From contig NZ_JAHBOI010000008.1 of NCBI RefSeq assembly GCF_018531425.1, forward strand, positions 62,001 through 126,000: a DNA stretch of 64,000 nucleotides, in the 5' to 3' direction. Source of the stretch: Paenarthrobacter sp. DKR-5. Lineage in GTDB: Bacteria; Actinomycetota; Actinomycetes; Actinomycetales; Micrococcaceae. This document shows, in pieces, positions 1 through 8,051 of this stretch (position 1 is its first letter; the number at the start of each line of letters is the position of its first letter). The notes under the pieces were generated by a model. The model worked only from the letters and a program-made list of their open reading frames with translations, did no database searches and was not told the DNA's origin. The position numbers and the translations under genes were made by a program.

Positions 1-1
1 T

Positions 2-331
2 TCCCTCGATGGCAGCAACAACAGCGTGCTGCTGCGCACCTCGCAGGGGAAGTTCCTGGAGGCGTTCCCCCGGCAGTACCACGGCAACATTTCCCCGGCG
101 ACGGGCATCGGCCTGCTGTACGACGAGCAGGACCCGATTGTTGATGCGGCTTCGGCCAAGCGCGGCTGGCACCGCCTGCTGCCGAAGAACCCGTTCTACG
201 AATACGATCTCCAAGGCGTGGGGCATGCCAGTCCCGAGTACCACTCGCCGGAGTACCAGACAGGCCTGACGATCATCCAGGACCAGCTTGATCCGCCGCC
301 GAACAAGCAGCCGAAGCCCAGGTACTTCTAA
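2..331 (+). CDS. C-terminal part of an unidentified protein (hydrolase-like end)
   Basis: The frame is open from the first bases of the window and stops at TAA ending at 331, so only the last 109 or so residues are visible and the true start lies upstream. The tail reads through a segment with DEQDPIV followed about 40 residues later by GVGHA, an Asp/His spacing that resembles the end of an alpha/beta-hydrolase; this is only a resemblance. The last residues are proline- and lysine-rich. I do not recognise the family and no upstream context is available. Confidence 0.6.
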   Translation, partial: SLDGSNNSVLLRTSQGKFLEAFPRQYHGNISPATGIGLLYDEQDPIVDAASAKRGWHRLLPKNPFYEYDLQGVGHASPEYHSPEYQTGLTIIQDQLDPPPNKQPKPRYF

Positions 332-414
332 GGGCGGCTCCCGCGAGGGCGGGCTTTCACGACGGCGGGCTTTCGGCCTATTCCTGCCGGCTTTTGCAGG
401 TTCTAAGCTGAATC

Positions 415-1083
415 ATGGCAACTGGTCAGCTCACCCTGCCCGAGGAACTGATGCTCCTTTCCCTGCACCGGGAGACAGGGAAGAAGCGCATTGATGCTCA
501 GACTCTGCACCTGATCCTGGCCGGCGCCGTACTGGTGGAGCTCGCACTGGAAGGTGCCATCGAGATCCACGACGACCACGTGCAGGCCAGTGGTACCGCC
601 TCGGACACCGCGTATCCCACCCACTTGCTGCGCATTTCCGACGAGCACAAGCCCCGCCGCGCGCAGTGGTGGGTGGAGCACTTCCAGAACCGGAGCCAGG
701 CTGAGGACCTCTGCCGCAGGCTCGTGCACAAGGGGATCCTCAAGGAGACCGATTCAACCGTGCTCGGTTTCATTCACGTCCACCGGTTCCCCGAATCGGA
801 GCACGACGCCGACGCCGAGATCCGCAGCCGCCTGCAGCGGGCATTGGCGGGAACTGAGACCGGGGGCGCCGCGCCGGGGCCCGACGACAGGACGACCGCC
901 CTCATAGCACTTGCGGAGGCCGGCGACCTTCTGCGCAAAATCATTCCGGACGCCCCGAAGGGACGGGTGAACCAGATCGTCGCAGGTCCGTGGCAGTCCC
1001 CTTCGGCCAGAGCTGCGGTTGAAGCGGTTGCCGCTGCCGTCTCCACCGCGCTCGTCGTGGTGTACATGGGCGGGGGCAGCTAG
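415..1083 (+). CDS. GPP34 (GOLPH3/VPS74-like) family protein
   Basis: A 222-residue protein whose N-terminus (LTLPEELMLLSLH, then a hydrophobic helix with LAGAVLVELALEG) is the hallmark of the GPP34 fold known from yeast Vps74 and animal GOLPH3, which bind phosphoinositides at the Golgi. Actinobacteria carry many soluble homologues whose role is not established. The length fits the family. A hydrophobic segment at the extreme C-terminus (VEAVAAAVSTALVVVYMG) could associate with membrane. It is a single gene, followed by the convergent secreted-protein gene only 30 bases away. The family call is confident, the function unknown. Confidence 0.85.
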   Translation: MATGQLTLPEELMLLSLHRETGKKRIDAQTLHLILAGAVLVELALEGAIEIHDDHVQASGTASDTAYPTHLLRISDEHKPRRAQWWVEHFQNRSQAEDLCRRLVHKGILKETDSTVLGFIHVHRFPESEHDADAEIRSRLQRALAGTETGGAAPGPDDRTTALIALAEAGDLLRKIIPDAPKGRVNQIVAGPWQSPSARAAVEAVAAAVSTALVVVYMGGGS

Positions 1084-1113
1084 CGGGTTGCCGCAGGCAC
1101 GAAGGACGGCCGC

Positions 1114-2010
1114 CTAACAGCCCGCGCCGTGCGGGTTCTGGAGACAGTTGTCCGCATAGTTACGGGTGACCGACCGCCACACGCTGATTGATACGGGAGG
1201 GGTGGAAAATTCCCCCGTCCCCGGGATAGGCAGCTCAGGGCCACCGTTGACAGAGTATGTGCCTTGGAAATAGGTCGTGGCAGTAACCGAGAAATCGCCC
1301 GTGGCGCCGTATGCGTGACTAGTGTTTGTTTTCTCACCCCAGCGGTTCTGCGGGAGTGACCCTCCGGAAGAGGCAACTGGGCCAAGAGAAGAGCCGTCTC
1401 CGTAGTTCCATTTGTACTCCACCGGAACCGCATGAACATGAACCTTCTGCCCCAGCAGTTGGATGTCAAAGTCTTGGGTGACTGCGTCGATGAAAAAGTT
1501 CGTTTGTGCTCCCCTGAGGGTGTGAGGGCTGGGCTGGGCGCTGAGGCGCCCGGGTCGAAGAGGCAGCTCTCGAAAGGCGTGTTCGATGACCGCAGCGATT
1601 TCTGCCATGACGTCTCGAGGTTTTGCTGAATATACGCAAGAGGTTCCGCCGAGAGGCAGCCAACTCGGAGGATCGAAAGCCTTGGGAGACCGGAACCATT
1701 GCACAGGTCGGCCATTCTCCGCTGCCGGGCAGTCGTATTTAGCTAGGCATGCCTTGTCGAAATCATTGAGCTTTACCAGACACAACAATTCAAACTTGTA
1801 GTTGTCCGGATCTTCAGCGCCGGCTGCTGGCGAACTTCCCCACAACCCACTGGTTGGATCTTGTACCCAGGTTTCCACCTCCGCACCATGCGAGCTCCAA
1901 CTTCCCTTGCTCCCGTCCGCTGCGGCGATGGGCGTGCCCAAAACCATTGAGAAAATGAGTAACACCAGACAGAAGAAACCGCGCAAACCTTGAGAGGATC
2001 TGTTCATCAT
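1114..2010 (-). CDS. Secreted protein with PKD-like domain
   Basis: 298 residues if started at the ATG at 2010, which overlaps the upstream lipoprotein stop as ATGA; an in-frame extension of 12 residues upstream lies inside that gene and is less likely. Residues about 7-33 form a signal peptide (hydrophobic FFCLVLLIFSMVLG, then AAA-D cleavage region). Residues about 190-255 contain YKWNYGDGSSL and TSHAYGATGDFSVTATTY, the characteristic core of a PKD (Ig-like) fold. Several cysteines, including two in the last 12 residues, could form disulfides outside the cell. Base composition looks less GC-rich than the neighbours. It is probably co-translated with the lipoprotein. Function unknown, likely envelope-associated. 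Confidence 0.8.
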   Translation of the reverse strand: MMNRSSQGLRGFFCLVLLIFSMVLGTPIAAADGSKGSWSSHGAEVETWVQDPTSGLWGSSPAAGAEDPDNYKFELLCLVKLNDFDKACLAKYDCPAAENGRPVQWFRSPKAFDPPSWLPLGGTSCVYSAKPRDVMAEIAAVIEHAFRELPLRPGRLSAQPSPHTLRGAQTNFFIDAVTQDFDIQLLGQKVHVHAVPVEYKWNYGDGSSLGPVASSGGSLPQNRWGEKTNTSHAYGATGDFSVTATTYFQGTYSVNGGPELPIPGTGEFSTPPVSISVWRSVTRNYADNCLQNPHGAGC

Positions 2011-2672
2011 CCACCGCGGACGTGTTCCACGAGCTCGGCGTGCCATCGCCCAGTTGAATATTGGGCGACCATGATGTCCGTGATGTATTCGCTCTGAGGA
2101 TTGCTCTCGTCCAGAGTTCCGTTGTGCCGGTAATACAAAAGCGCATGCTGTCTGGTTTGAACAATCACCTGATAGCCCCCGGCAGAAGTCTCAGCGAATC
2201 GGCTCTGCGCACCGGCCACGTCGAACCTGCCTCCGGCCGTCCACCCTCCCTTGCTATACCAACTTTCGACAACCGACTTTGCACGGTTACAGGGCGCGCA
2301 GTTTGCGCCAGTTATATCGGCCAAAGGTACGAAGTCCCCCGATTCGTAGGCATATCCGAACACGCTGTACCAGTACCGGGCGAACGCTTCCAGCCCTTGT
2401 TTGCTCTTCTCATCAGCGAGCGGCGGCTTCACCGGCAGGGGCACGTTCTGTGCGGGCCCCTTGGCGTCTGCGGGACGGTACTTCGGCGACGCAGCCGCCG
2501 TCGGCGTCGGCGACGGGCTCGATGACGCGGGGGAACTTGCGGATGGACCGGGCGGACTTGGCTCCGCGGCTGGCGCCCCGGAGCATCCCGCCAGCAACAG
2601 GACCCCCGCCGAGACGGCGCCCGCGCGCAACAGCGCGGGCCATCCGAAGAAAAACCATCGTGAAGATGCCAC
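2007..2672 (-). CDS. DUF6318-type lipoprotein
   Basis: 221 residues with a lipoprotein signal: charged start, hydrophobic stretch, lipobox LLAGC with the lipidated Cys near residue 30. A Ser/Pro/Ala-rich linker (about 31-70) follows, then a folded domain with GLEAFARYWYSVFGYAYESGD and a CAPC motif (CxxC). This arrangement matches the DUF6318 lipoproteins common in Arthrobacter, which resemble Streptomyces lipoproteins with a similar FARYWY motif. The gene is the first of a two-gene unit, with its stop overlapping the start of the PKD-domain protein by ATGA, which suggests the two products act together on the outer face of the membrane. The role is unknown. Confidence 0.82.
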   Translation of the reverse strand: MASSRWFFFGWPALLRAGAVSAGVLLLAGCSGAPAAEPSPPGPSASSPASSSPSPTPTAAASPKYRPADAKGPAQNVPLPVKPPLADEKSKQGLEAFARYWYSVFGYAYESGDFVPLADITGANCAPCNRAKSVVESWYSKGGWTAGGRFDVAGAQSRFAETSAGGYQVIVQTRQHALLYYRHNGTLDESNPQSEYITDIMVAQYSTGRWHAELVEHVRGG

Positions 2673-2813
2673 GATTTCCCCCTGTTTCGCTCATCCCCCG
2701 AACGATAGATGGCTGTCAGCGTAACCCAAGCAAACTCCCAGCAACAGGGTTATCAACACCCGCAAACCGCCCTGCCCCCGCAGGCCACGCCTCGGCAAAG
2801 CTACGCTTAAACC

Positions 2814-3272
2814 ATGGCTGACTCCCTCACCCCCGAGGCGCGCAGCCGCAACATGTCCAGGATCCGCGGCAAGAACACCAAACCCGAACTGCTCGTCCGC
2901 CGGCTGATCCACGCCGCCGGCTACCGGTACCGGCTGCACGACAAGAAGCTCCCCGGCCGGCCTGACCTGGTGTTCGCCGGCCGCCACAAGGTGATCTTCG
3001 TCAACGGCTGCTTCTGGCACCTTCACGACTGCAAGGCCGGCCAGCACCACCCGCAGACAAACGCCGACTTCTGGCTCCAAAAGCGCGAACGCACCGCCGC
3101 CCGGGACGCCGACCAGCGCCGGAAACTGGAGGACGGCGGGTGGAGCGTCCTCACGCTTTGGGAATGCGAACTGCGGAACGAGGAGGCGCTCATGGCGGAA
3201 GTCCGGACGTTCCTCGGCGACGCCCGCGCGCACTCCGCGGCCGACGTCGTGCCTCCTGCTCCGGAACAATAG
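2814..3272 (+). CDS. vsr: Very short patch repair (Vsr) endonuclease
   Basis: 152 residues, the usual Vsr length. Vsr nicks next to T:G mismatches that arise when 5-methylcytosine deaminates. The sequence starts with the typical RSRNMSRIRGKNTKPEL motif, continues with RLHDKKLPGRPDLVF (the catalytic Asp of the PD fold) and FVNGCFWH (metal and active-site region), then the WECELR tail motif. Vsr genes usually sit beside a Dcm-type cytosine methyltransferase, but none is encoded on either side here, so this copy is an orphan, possibly left from a restriction-modification system or serving general repair. Transcribed alone. Confidence 0.9.
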   Translation: MADSLTPEARSRNMSRIRGKNTKPELLVRRLIHAAGYRYRLHDKKLPGRPDLVFAGRHKVIFVNGCFWHLHDCKAGQHHPQTNADFWLQKRERTAARDADQRRKLEDGGWSVLTLWECELRNEEALMAEVRTFLGDARAHSAADVVPPAPEQ

Positions 3273-3327
3273 CCGCCCGCGCCGAGTTAGCCCCTGTGAA
3301 AGCAGACCATCCTTTGAAGGGAACGGC

Positions 3328-4272
3328 ATGACCGTTATTGGAACCTCCGACCTCACCATTTTCCCGCTCGCCCTCGGCGGCAACACCTTCGGCTGGACCT
3401 CGGACCAGGCCACCAGCGAGAGTGTGCTGGATGCCTTCACCGCCCGCGGCGGCAACTTCATCGACACCGCCGACGGCTACTCGGCATGGGCTCCCGGCCA
3501 CAAGGGCGGCGAGTCGGAAACGATCATCGGCGAGTGGACCACCTCCCGCGGCAACCGCGACGACGTCGTCATCGCCACCAAGGTCAGCACGCACCCGGAC
3601 TACCGGGGCCTCTCCGCCCGGAACATCGCCCAGGCCGCCGATGCCTCGCTCGAACGCCTCCGCACGGACCACATCGACCTCTACTACGCGCACTTCGACG
3701 ACGCGGAGACTCCCCTGATCGAAACGATTGCCGCCCTGGACTCCCTCGTCCAGCAAGGCAAGGTCCGTTACATCGGCATCTCGAACTACACCGCGGAGCG
3801 GATCAATGAGTGGATGTCGATTGTCGAGCGCAACGGTTTCGCAGCACCGGTGGCCCTGCAGCCGCACTACAACCTTGTGGAACGCCGGAACTTTGAGCAG
3901 ACGCTCGCTCCGGTGGCGGAGGACCACAAGCTCAGTGTTTTCCCGTACTTCTCCCTCGCCAGCGGCTTCCTGACCGGCAAGTACCGCACCGCCGCCGACC
4001 TTGAAGGGGCCGCCCGCAGCGGCGCCGCCGGCAACTACCTCAACGACGCCGGACTCCGCGTCATCGACGTGCTTTCCTCGGTCGCCGAAGCCCGCGGGGC
4101 ATCGTTGACGACGACGGCGCTCGCGTGGCTCCGGAGCAAGCCCACCGTTGCTGCGCCGCTGGCCAGCGTGAGCCGGGTGGAGCAGCTGGCGGACCTCTTC
4201 GCCGCCGTCGAACTGGACCTCACCGCGGAGGAAACCGCCGCCCTGGACTCCGCTTCGGAGTCCTTCGCCTGA
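3328..4272 (+). CDS. Aldo/keto reductase
   Basis: 314 residues, NAD(P)H-dependent aldo/keto reductase of the YhdN/IolS-type bacterial branch. The catalytic tetrad is visible in order: Asp and Tyr in FIDTADGYSAW, Lys in VVIATKVS, His in DLYYAHFDD. The C-terminal half carries VALQPHYNLVER and the cofactor-loop region ending in SVSRVEQL. The start follows GAAGGGAACGGC, a good ribosome binding site. The substrate cannot be told from the sequence. A strong intrinsic terminator lies 33 bases after the stop, so the gene is probably monocistronic. Confidence 0.9.
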   Translation: MTVIGTSDLTIFPLALGGNTFGWTSDQATSESVLDAFTARGGNFIDTADGYSAWAPGHKGGESETIIGEWTTSRGNRDDVVIATKVSTHPDYRGLSARNIAQAADASLERLRTDHIDLYYAHFDDAETPLIETIAALDSLVQQGKVRYIGISNYTAERINEWMSIVERNGFAAPVALQPHYNLVERRNFEQTLAPVAEDHKLSVFPYFSLASGFLTGKYRTAADLEGAARSGAAGNYLNDAGLRVIDVLSSVAEARGASLTTTALAWLRSKPTVAAPLASVSRVEQLADLFAAVELDLTAEETAALDSASESFA

Positions 4273-4304
4273 GGCCGCTTCCACCCAGTGGCAGAAGCCG
4301 CACG

Positions 4305-4338
4305 AAAGCGCTCCGCGGAACGTCCCGCGGAGCGCTTT
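4305..4338 (+). terminator. Intrinsic terminator after the aldo/keto reductase
   Basis: Perfect 14-bp inverted repeat, AAAGCGCTCCGCGG and its complement, separated by a 6-base loop. The right arm ends in a short T run (TTTTCC). It lies in the gap between the aldo/keto reductase and a small co-directional gene. Confidence 0.75.
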
Positions 4339-4391
4339 TCCGTTTCACGCGGATTAAAGCCCTTGAGCTGACTGCTCTAAGATTGCTTCCC

Positions 4392-4706
4392 ATGGACCTT
4401 CCCCAGAGCCCCGATGTCTCAGATCATGGCCCCACCCGGAAGCAGGTCCGCCAGCGGGAGCCCCGCCGTTCCGCCGGAGCGCCTGATGCGCCCGGCACGC
4501 CCTCGCCCGCGGCTCCGGCCGTGGAACGCCGGCGCCGGCGCGAGCGCCCGGCGGTCCCCGTCCCCCAGCCCAGCTCGGGACCTGTGCTGGTCCACACCAT
4601 CCGGCTCTCGGAGACCGTCACGGCCGAGCTCGCTCTTCCTGACAAGCTCTCGGTAGCGGACGCCGAACGCATCGCCAGCGTCGTCCTGGCCCTCGCCGCG
4701 GACTGA
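4392..4706 (+). CDS. Small basic hypothetical protein
   Basis: 104 residues from the ATG at 4392; the frame is open further upstream but that part overlaps the aldo/keto reductase and the terminator. The first 60 residues are low-complexity, rich in Pro, Arg and Ala, likely disordered. The last 40 (VLVHTIRLSETVTAELALPDKLSVADAERIASVVLALA) look like a short folded beta-strand/helix unit of the kind found in actinobacterial small proteins with a C-terminal domain. No function is assigned. High GC at third positions supports coding. Confidence 0.55.
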   Translation: MDLPQSPDVSDHGPTRKQVRQREPRRSAGAPDAPGTPSPAAPAVERRRRRERPAVPVPQPSSGPVLVHTIRLSETVTAELALPDKLSVADAERIASVVLALAAD

Positions 4707-4808
4707 CTCCCGGCCGCCGGCCCCGCCTTCGGCTTCCAGCCGTTAAACGATCCGACAGCAGGACCCTGCCCTTGCGGACGGTATCCTGCTGCCGGTTCCT
4801 TGTTTTGT

Positions 4809-6917
4809 CTAGAGCGCGGCGTCGGGGCCGAAAGCATCACTGCCGGACACGTCGTCCTGGCGGTGGCTGCGCAGGCTGTGCGTGGCGAGGTAGTGCGCCG
4901 CGGCCTCCTGCATCTCGCGTTCCTTCGCCAGCTTCTCCTTCAGCGCCTTCAGTTCCGCGGCAGTCTCTGCCTGCCGGGCGGCGATGTCGTTCTGGCGCTC
5001 GGCTTGTTCCTGGACCGCCGCCAGCGCCCGGCTGAGCTGCAGCTGCTGCTGGGCGAGGGTGTGCTGGGTAGCCTGGATCAGTTCGACCACGTCCCTGCGT
5101 CGGTCGGACAGCGGCTGCGGCCGAGTCAACCGCTCCGCGTCCCGCTCAACGTGGGGCCGCTCGGCGTCGGCGGCCGCCTCTGCCGCGGCGAGCACCGAAG
5201 AGCGCTTCTGCACGCCACCGAAGGACGGTGCGGGCTCCACGGCATGCGGAGCGCCCACCACAGGAGCCGGCTCGACGTGCGATTCGCGGCTGAGCACCTC
5301 GGCGAACTCGCGGTCGATGTCATCCTCCGGGGAAATTTCCTTCGGAGCTTCCTTCATTTCCACGGTGCGGCGCAGGGCCACTTCCTTGATGGCCAGGACG
5401 GAGAGCAGCGCGACCACGCCGATGATGGCGGAAATCGTGAAGATCAGGGCGGTGGCGTCACCGTAGGCGGCGCGCATGATGTCGCGGATCGGCTGCGGCA
5501 GGTCCGTGAGGTCCAGCGACGCACCGGCACTCGAACCGGCCGGAACCCGGATGTGGGCTTTCGCAAAGCCGGCAGTCGCCAGGTCGGTGACCCGGTTGCC
5601 CAGCACGGCACCCAGAACCGCGACGCCGATCGCGCCACCGAAGGAGCGGAAGAACGCTACAGAGGCGCTGGCGGAACCGATGTCGGAGGCCTTCACCGTG
5701 TTCTGCACGGCGAGAACCAGGTTCTGCAGCATCATGCCCAGGCCGAGGCCGAGGATGAAGAAGTACACGCCGACCAGGGTCAGGTCCGTCTGGTGGTCCA
5801 TCGTGCCGGCGAGGCCGAGGCCGCCGATCAGCAGCACCGAACCGAAGATCAGGAACCGCTTCCACTTTCCGTACCGGCTGATGAGCTGGCCGGAAACGAC
5901 CGAGCCAAGCAGGTTGCCAACGATCATCGGCAGGGTCAGCAGGCCGGCCTCGGTCGGCGTGGCACCGCGGGCCACCTGGTAGTACTGGCCCAGGAAGGTC
6001 GAGGAGCCGAACATCGCGACACCGACGGCGACGGAGGCCAGGATGGCGAGCGCGGTGGTGCGCTGCGAGATGATCTTCAGCGGGATGATGGGGGCCTTGA
6101 CCTTGGACTCCACGAAGACCATCGCGGCGAGCAGGACGACGCCGCCGCCGACCATCACGGCGCTCTGCCAGGACCACCAGTCGTAGTAGTTGGCCTGGCC
6201 GGCGAAGGAAACCCAGATCAGCAGCAGGCTGACGCCGGAAGTGAGCAGCAGGGAGCCGAGCCAGTCGATGCTGGCGGGCCGGCGGACATGCTGGATCTTG
6301 AGCGTCTTCTGCAGCAGGATCAGGGCGACGACGGCGAGCGGCACGCAGACGTAGAAGGTCCAGCGCCAGCCCAGTGCACTGTCCACGATGAAGCCGCCCA
6401 GCAGCGGGCCGCCGGCGGTACCGACCGCCATCACGGCGCCCATGTAACCCGAGTAGCGGCCGCGCTCGCGCGGCGGGATCATGGTGCCGATGATCGCCTG
6501 GGCCAGCGCAGTGAGGCCGCCCATCGCGATGCCCTGGATGACGCGAGCCGTGAGCAGGAACGGGATGCTCTCGGACAGGCCTGCCATCACGGAGCCGGCG
6601 ACGAAGACGATGATGCTCAGCTGGACGAGCAGCTTCTTGTTGAACAGGTCCGCGAGCTTGCCCCAGATCGGGGTGGTTGCGGCGTTCGCCAGCAGCGCCG
6701 CGGTGATGACCCAGGCGTAGTCCGTCTGGGTGCCCTTCAGGTCCGACATGATGGTCGGCAGGGCGTTCGCGACGATGGTGCTGCTGAGGATTGCGGTGAA
6801 GAAGGCGGCAAGGAGACCCGTCAGCGCCTCCATGATTTGCCGGTGAGTCATCTGCTGCGGTTCCGCACTCGGTTCGTGCGGCCGCGGCGCAGTGCCGGTT
6901 GCTGCGTGGCTGGCCAT
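4809..6917 (-). CDS. DHA2-family (EmrB/QacA) MFS drug exporter with long C-terminal tail
   Basis: 702 residues. About 14 hydrophobic segments span residues 30-515, with DHA2 hallmarks: SSTIVANALPTI in the first helix region, GKLADLFNKK in loop 2-3, and GGPLLGGFIVD (motif C of drug:H+ antiporters) in helix 5. Such proteins export hydrophobic drugs with proton antiport. After the last helix there is an unusually long, soluble tail of about 190 residues, with heptad-like Ala/Glu/Gln-rich helices near the end, predicted coiled coil. The ATG at 6917 overlaps the MarR stop (TAATG), so the two are translated together and the MarR protein probably controls expression. Confidence 0.9.
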   Translation of the reverse strand: MASHAATGTAPRPHEPSAEPQQMTHRQIMEALTGLLAAFFTAILSSTIVANALPTIMSDLKGTQTDYAWVITAALLANAATTPIWGKLADLFNKKLLVQLSIIVFVAGSVMAGLSESIPFLLTARVIQGIAMGGLTALAQAIIGTMIPPRERGRYSGYMGAVMAVGTAGGPLLGGFIVDSALGWRWTFYVCVPLAVVALILLQKTLKIQHVRRPASIDWLGSLLLTSGVSLLLIWVSFAGQANYYDWWSWQSAVMVGGGVVLLAAMVFVESKVKAPIIPLKIISQRTTALAILASVAVGVAMFGSSTFLGQYYQVARGATPTEAGLLTLPMIVGNLLGSVVSGQLISRYGKWKRFLIFGSVLLIGGLGLAGTMDHQTDLTLVGVYFFILGLGLGMMLQNLVLAVQNTVKASDIGSASASVAFFRSFGGAIGVAVLGAVLGNRVTDLATAGFAKAHIRVPAGSSAGASLDLTDLPQPIRDIMRAAYGDATALIFTISAIIGVVALLSVLAIKEVALRRTVEMKEAPKEISPEDDIDREFAEVLSRESHVEPAPVVGAPHAVEPAPSFGGVQKRSSVLAAAEAAADAERPHVERDAERLTRPQPLSDRRRDVVELIQATQHTLAQQQLQLSRALAAVQEQAERQNDIAARQAETAAELKALKEKLAKEREMQEAAAHYLATHSLRSHRQDDVSGSDAFGPDAAL

Positions 6918-7417
6918 TAGTTTGCTCCTACTAGGGTGTCGTGCGTGTGTTCGTGGGGCGCTCCGGCCGCCTTCGCCCGGAAAGCGCTGTTCATCGTGCG
7001 GGACAGCCGCTCGATGACCAGCGCCGCGGCGTCGGCCTCTTCCTCGCTCCAGCCTTCAAGCGCCTGCTGGAGCAGTTCGGACCTGCGCTGTTCGGTGGCG
7101 AGCACCTGCTGCGCACCCTGGTCCGAGAGGCTGATCAGGTGCGCCCTCCGGTCTGCGGGATCGGGCCTGCGGACCACGAGGTCAAGTTCCTCGAGTTCGG
7201 CGATATGCCGGCTCAGTACCGAAGCGCCGACCCCGAGCCGGGAGGCGAGCTCGGTGGCCCGGCACTCCCCCGCGTCTCCGATGATCCGCAGGACGCCCTG
7301 CAGGGCGACCCCTGGGTCCGATGCTCTGAGGTTGGCTGTTGTCACGCAGCGCAGGACGCGCTGCAAAGCGAAAATCCGATCCACGAGGACCGCGGCGGTC
7401 TGTTTGCGGACTGACAT
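6917..7417 (-). CDS. MarR-family transcriptional regulator
   Basis: 166 residues from the ATG at 7417, preceded by GGAAAGAAG; a GTG five codons upstream is possible but lies on the ribosome binding site. The winged helix-turn-helix spans roughly residues 50-120, with CRATELASRLGVGASVLSRHI as recognition region and the wing motif RPDPADRRAHLISLSDQG, both typical of MarR. It is co-transcribed with the DHA2 exporter and most likely represses both genes, releasing on binding of a drug-like ligand. A palindrome just upstream is the candidate operator. Confidence 0.9.
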   Translation of the reverse strand: MSVRKQTAAVLVDRIFALQRVLRCVTTANLRASDPGVALQGVLRIIGDAGECRATELASRLGVGASVLSRHIAELEELDLVVRRPDPADRRAHLISLSDQGAQQVLATEQRRSELLQQALEGWSEEEADAAALVIERLSRTMNSAFRAKAAGAPHEHTHDTLVGAN

Positions 7418-7441
7418 GGTGCTTCTTTCCACATTGCTTGT

Positions 7442-7454
7442 TTGCCTCAGGCAA
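7442..7454. promoter_or_regulatory. Candidate MarR operator
   Basis: Perfect inverted repeat TTGCCT-C-AGGCAA, 25 bases upstream of the MarR start codon. Its size and position suit a MarR dimer acting on its own promoter. A degenerate TTGCTTTGGGAAA lies about 15 bases further upstream. Confidence 0.5.
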
Positions 7455-7554
7455 CGATATCACTATTTACTTGCTTTGGGAAACTAAGTGACGGAGTTCA
7501 CTGCCGGCCCCGCGCTTCGGTGACAGGCCCTGCGGGGACTGTTAGCTTGTCCCC

Positions 7555-7959
7555 ATGTCACGCGAAATCTTTGTGAACCTGCCCGTGAAGGACCTGGACG
7601 CGTCCATTACCTTCTTCACCCAGTTGGGCTTCGAGTTCAACCCGGCCTTCACCAACGAGAAGGCCACCTGCATGATCGTCGGCGACGGCATCTTCGTCAT
7701 GCTGCTGGTGCGGGACTTCTTCCAGACGTTCACCCGGAAACCGGTGGCGGAAGCAGCGAACGGGACCGAGGTGATCCTCGCCCTGTCCGCGGACAGTCGC
7801 GAAGAGGTCGACGAAATGGTGGCGAAGGCTCTGGCAGCCGGCGGGGCAGAATCGAACCCGGCCAGCGAGCAGCCCGGCATGTACGGCGGCAGCTTCCAGG
7901 ACCCGGACGGGCACCTGTGGGAAGTCATCTACATGGACCCCGCGGCGCTGGGCTCCTGA
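7555..7959 (+). CDS. VOC-family (glyoxalase/bleomycin resistance fold) protein
   Basis: 134 residues, a single VOC unit. It begins REIFVNLPVKDLDASITFFTQLGFEF, the standard opening strand and helix, and ends with GGSFQDPDGHLWEVIYMDP, where His and Glu are the usual metal ligands. This group (glyoxalase-like, often annotated as lactoylglutathione lyase relatives) binds a divalent metal, but the substrate of this member is unknown. It is divergent from the MarR gene across a 137-bp gap and convergent with the ThDP enzyme, with a palindromic repeat between the stops. Confidence 0.88.
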   Translation: MSREIFVNLPVKDLDASITFFTQLGFEFNPAFTNEKATCMIVGDGIFVMLLVRDFFQTFTRKPVAEAANGTEVILALSADSREEVDEMVAKALAAGGAESNPASEQPGMYGGSFQDPDGHLWEVIYMDPAALGS

Positions 7960-7984
7960 CCCCCTGAGGGCGCGGACGCGCGAG

Positions 7985-8033
7985 CGGCCAGTTGCGGCGG
8001 CTTCGAGCGTCGAGAAGCCGCCGCAACTGGCCG
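7985..8033. repeat. Dispersed intergenic palindrome, copy 1
   Basis: Two perfect 20-bp arms (CGGCCAGTTGCGGCGGCTTC and its complement, 7985-8004 and 8014-8033) around a 9-base loop. It lies between two convergent stop codons (7959 and 8052). It shares the GGCCAGTTGyGGCGG core with seven other copies in the window. No T run follows either arm. Confidence 0.85.
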
Positions 8034-8051
8034 TTCGGCCGAGGGAGGGCG

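Noticed and set aside
4800-6920. A 706-codon open frame on the plus strand
   Set aside because: It is antisense to the whole DHA2 exporter; the protein has no domains and is rich in His, Gln, Arg and Asp, as expected from reading high-GC genes backwards.
7985-8033. Ordinary Rho-independent terminator at each palindrome
   Set aside because: The stems would suit, but neither side has a consistent T tract, and the conserved sequence core exceeds what a terminator needs. A terminator role remains possible.
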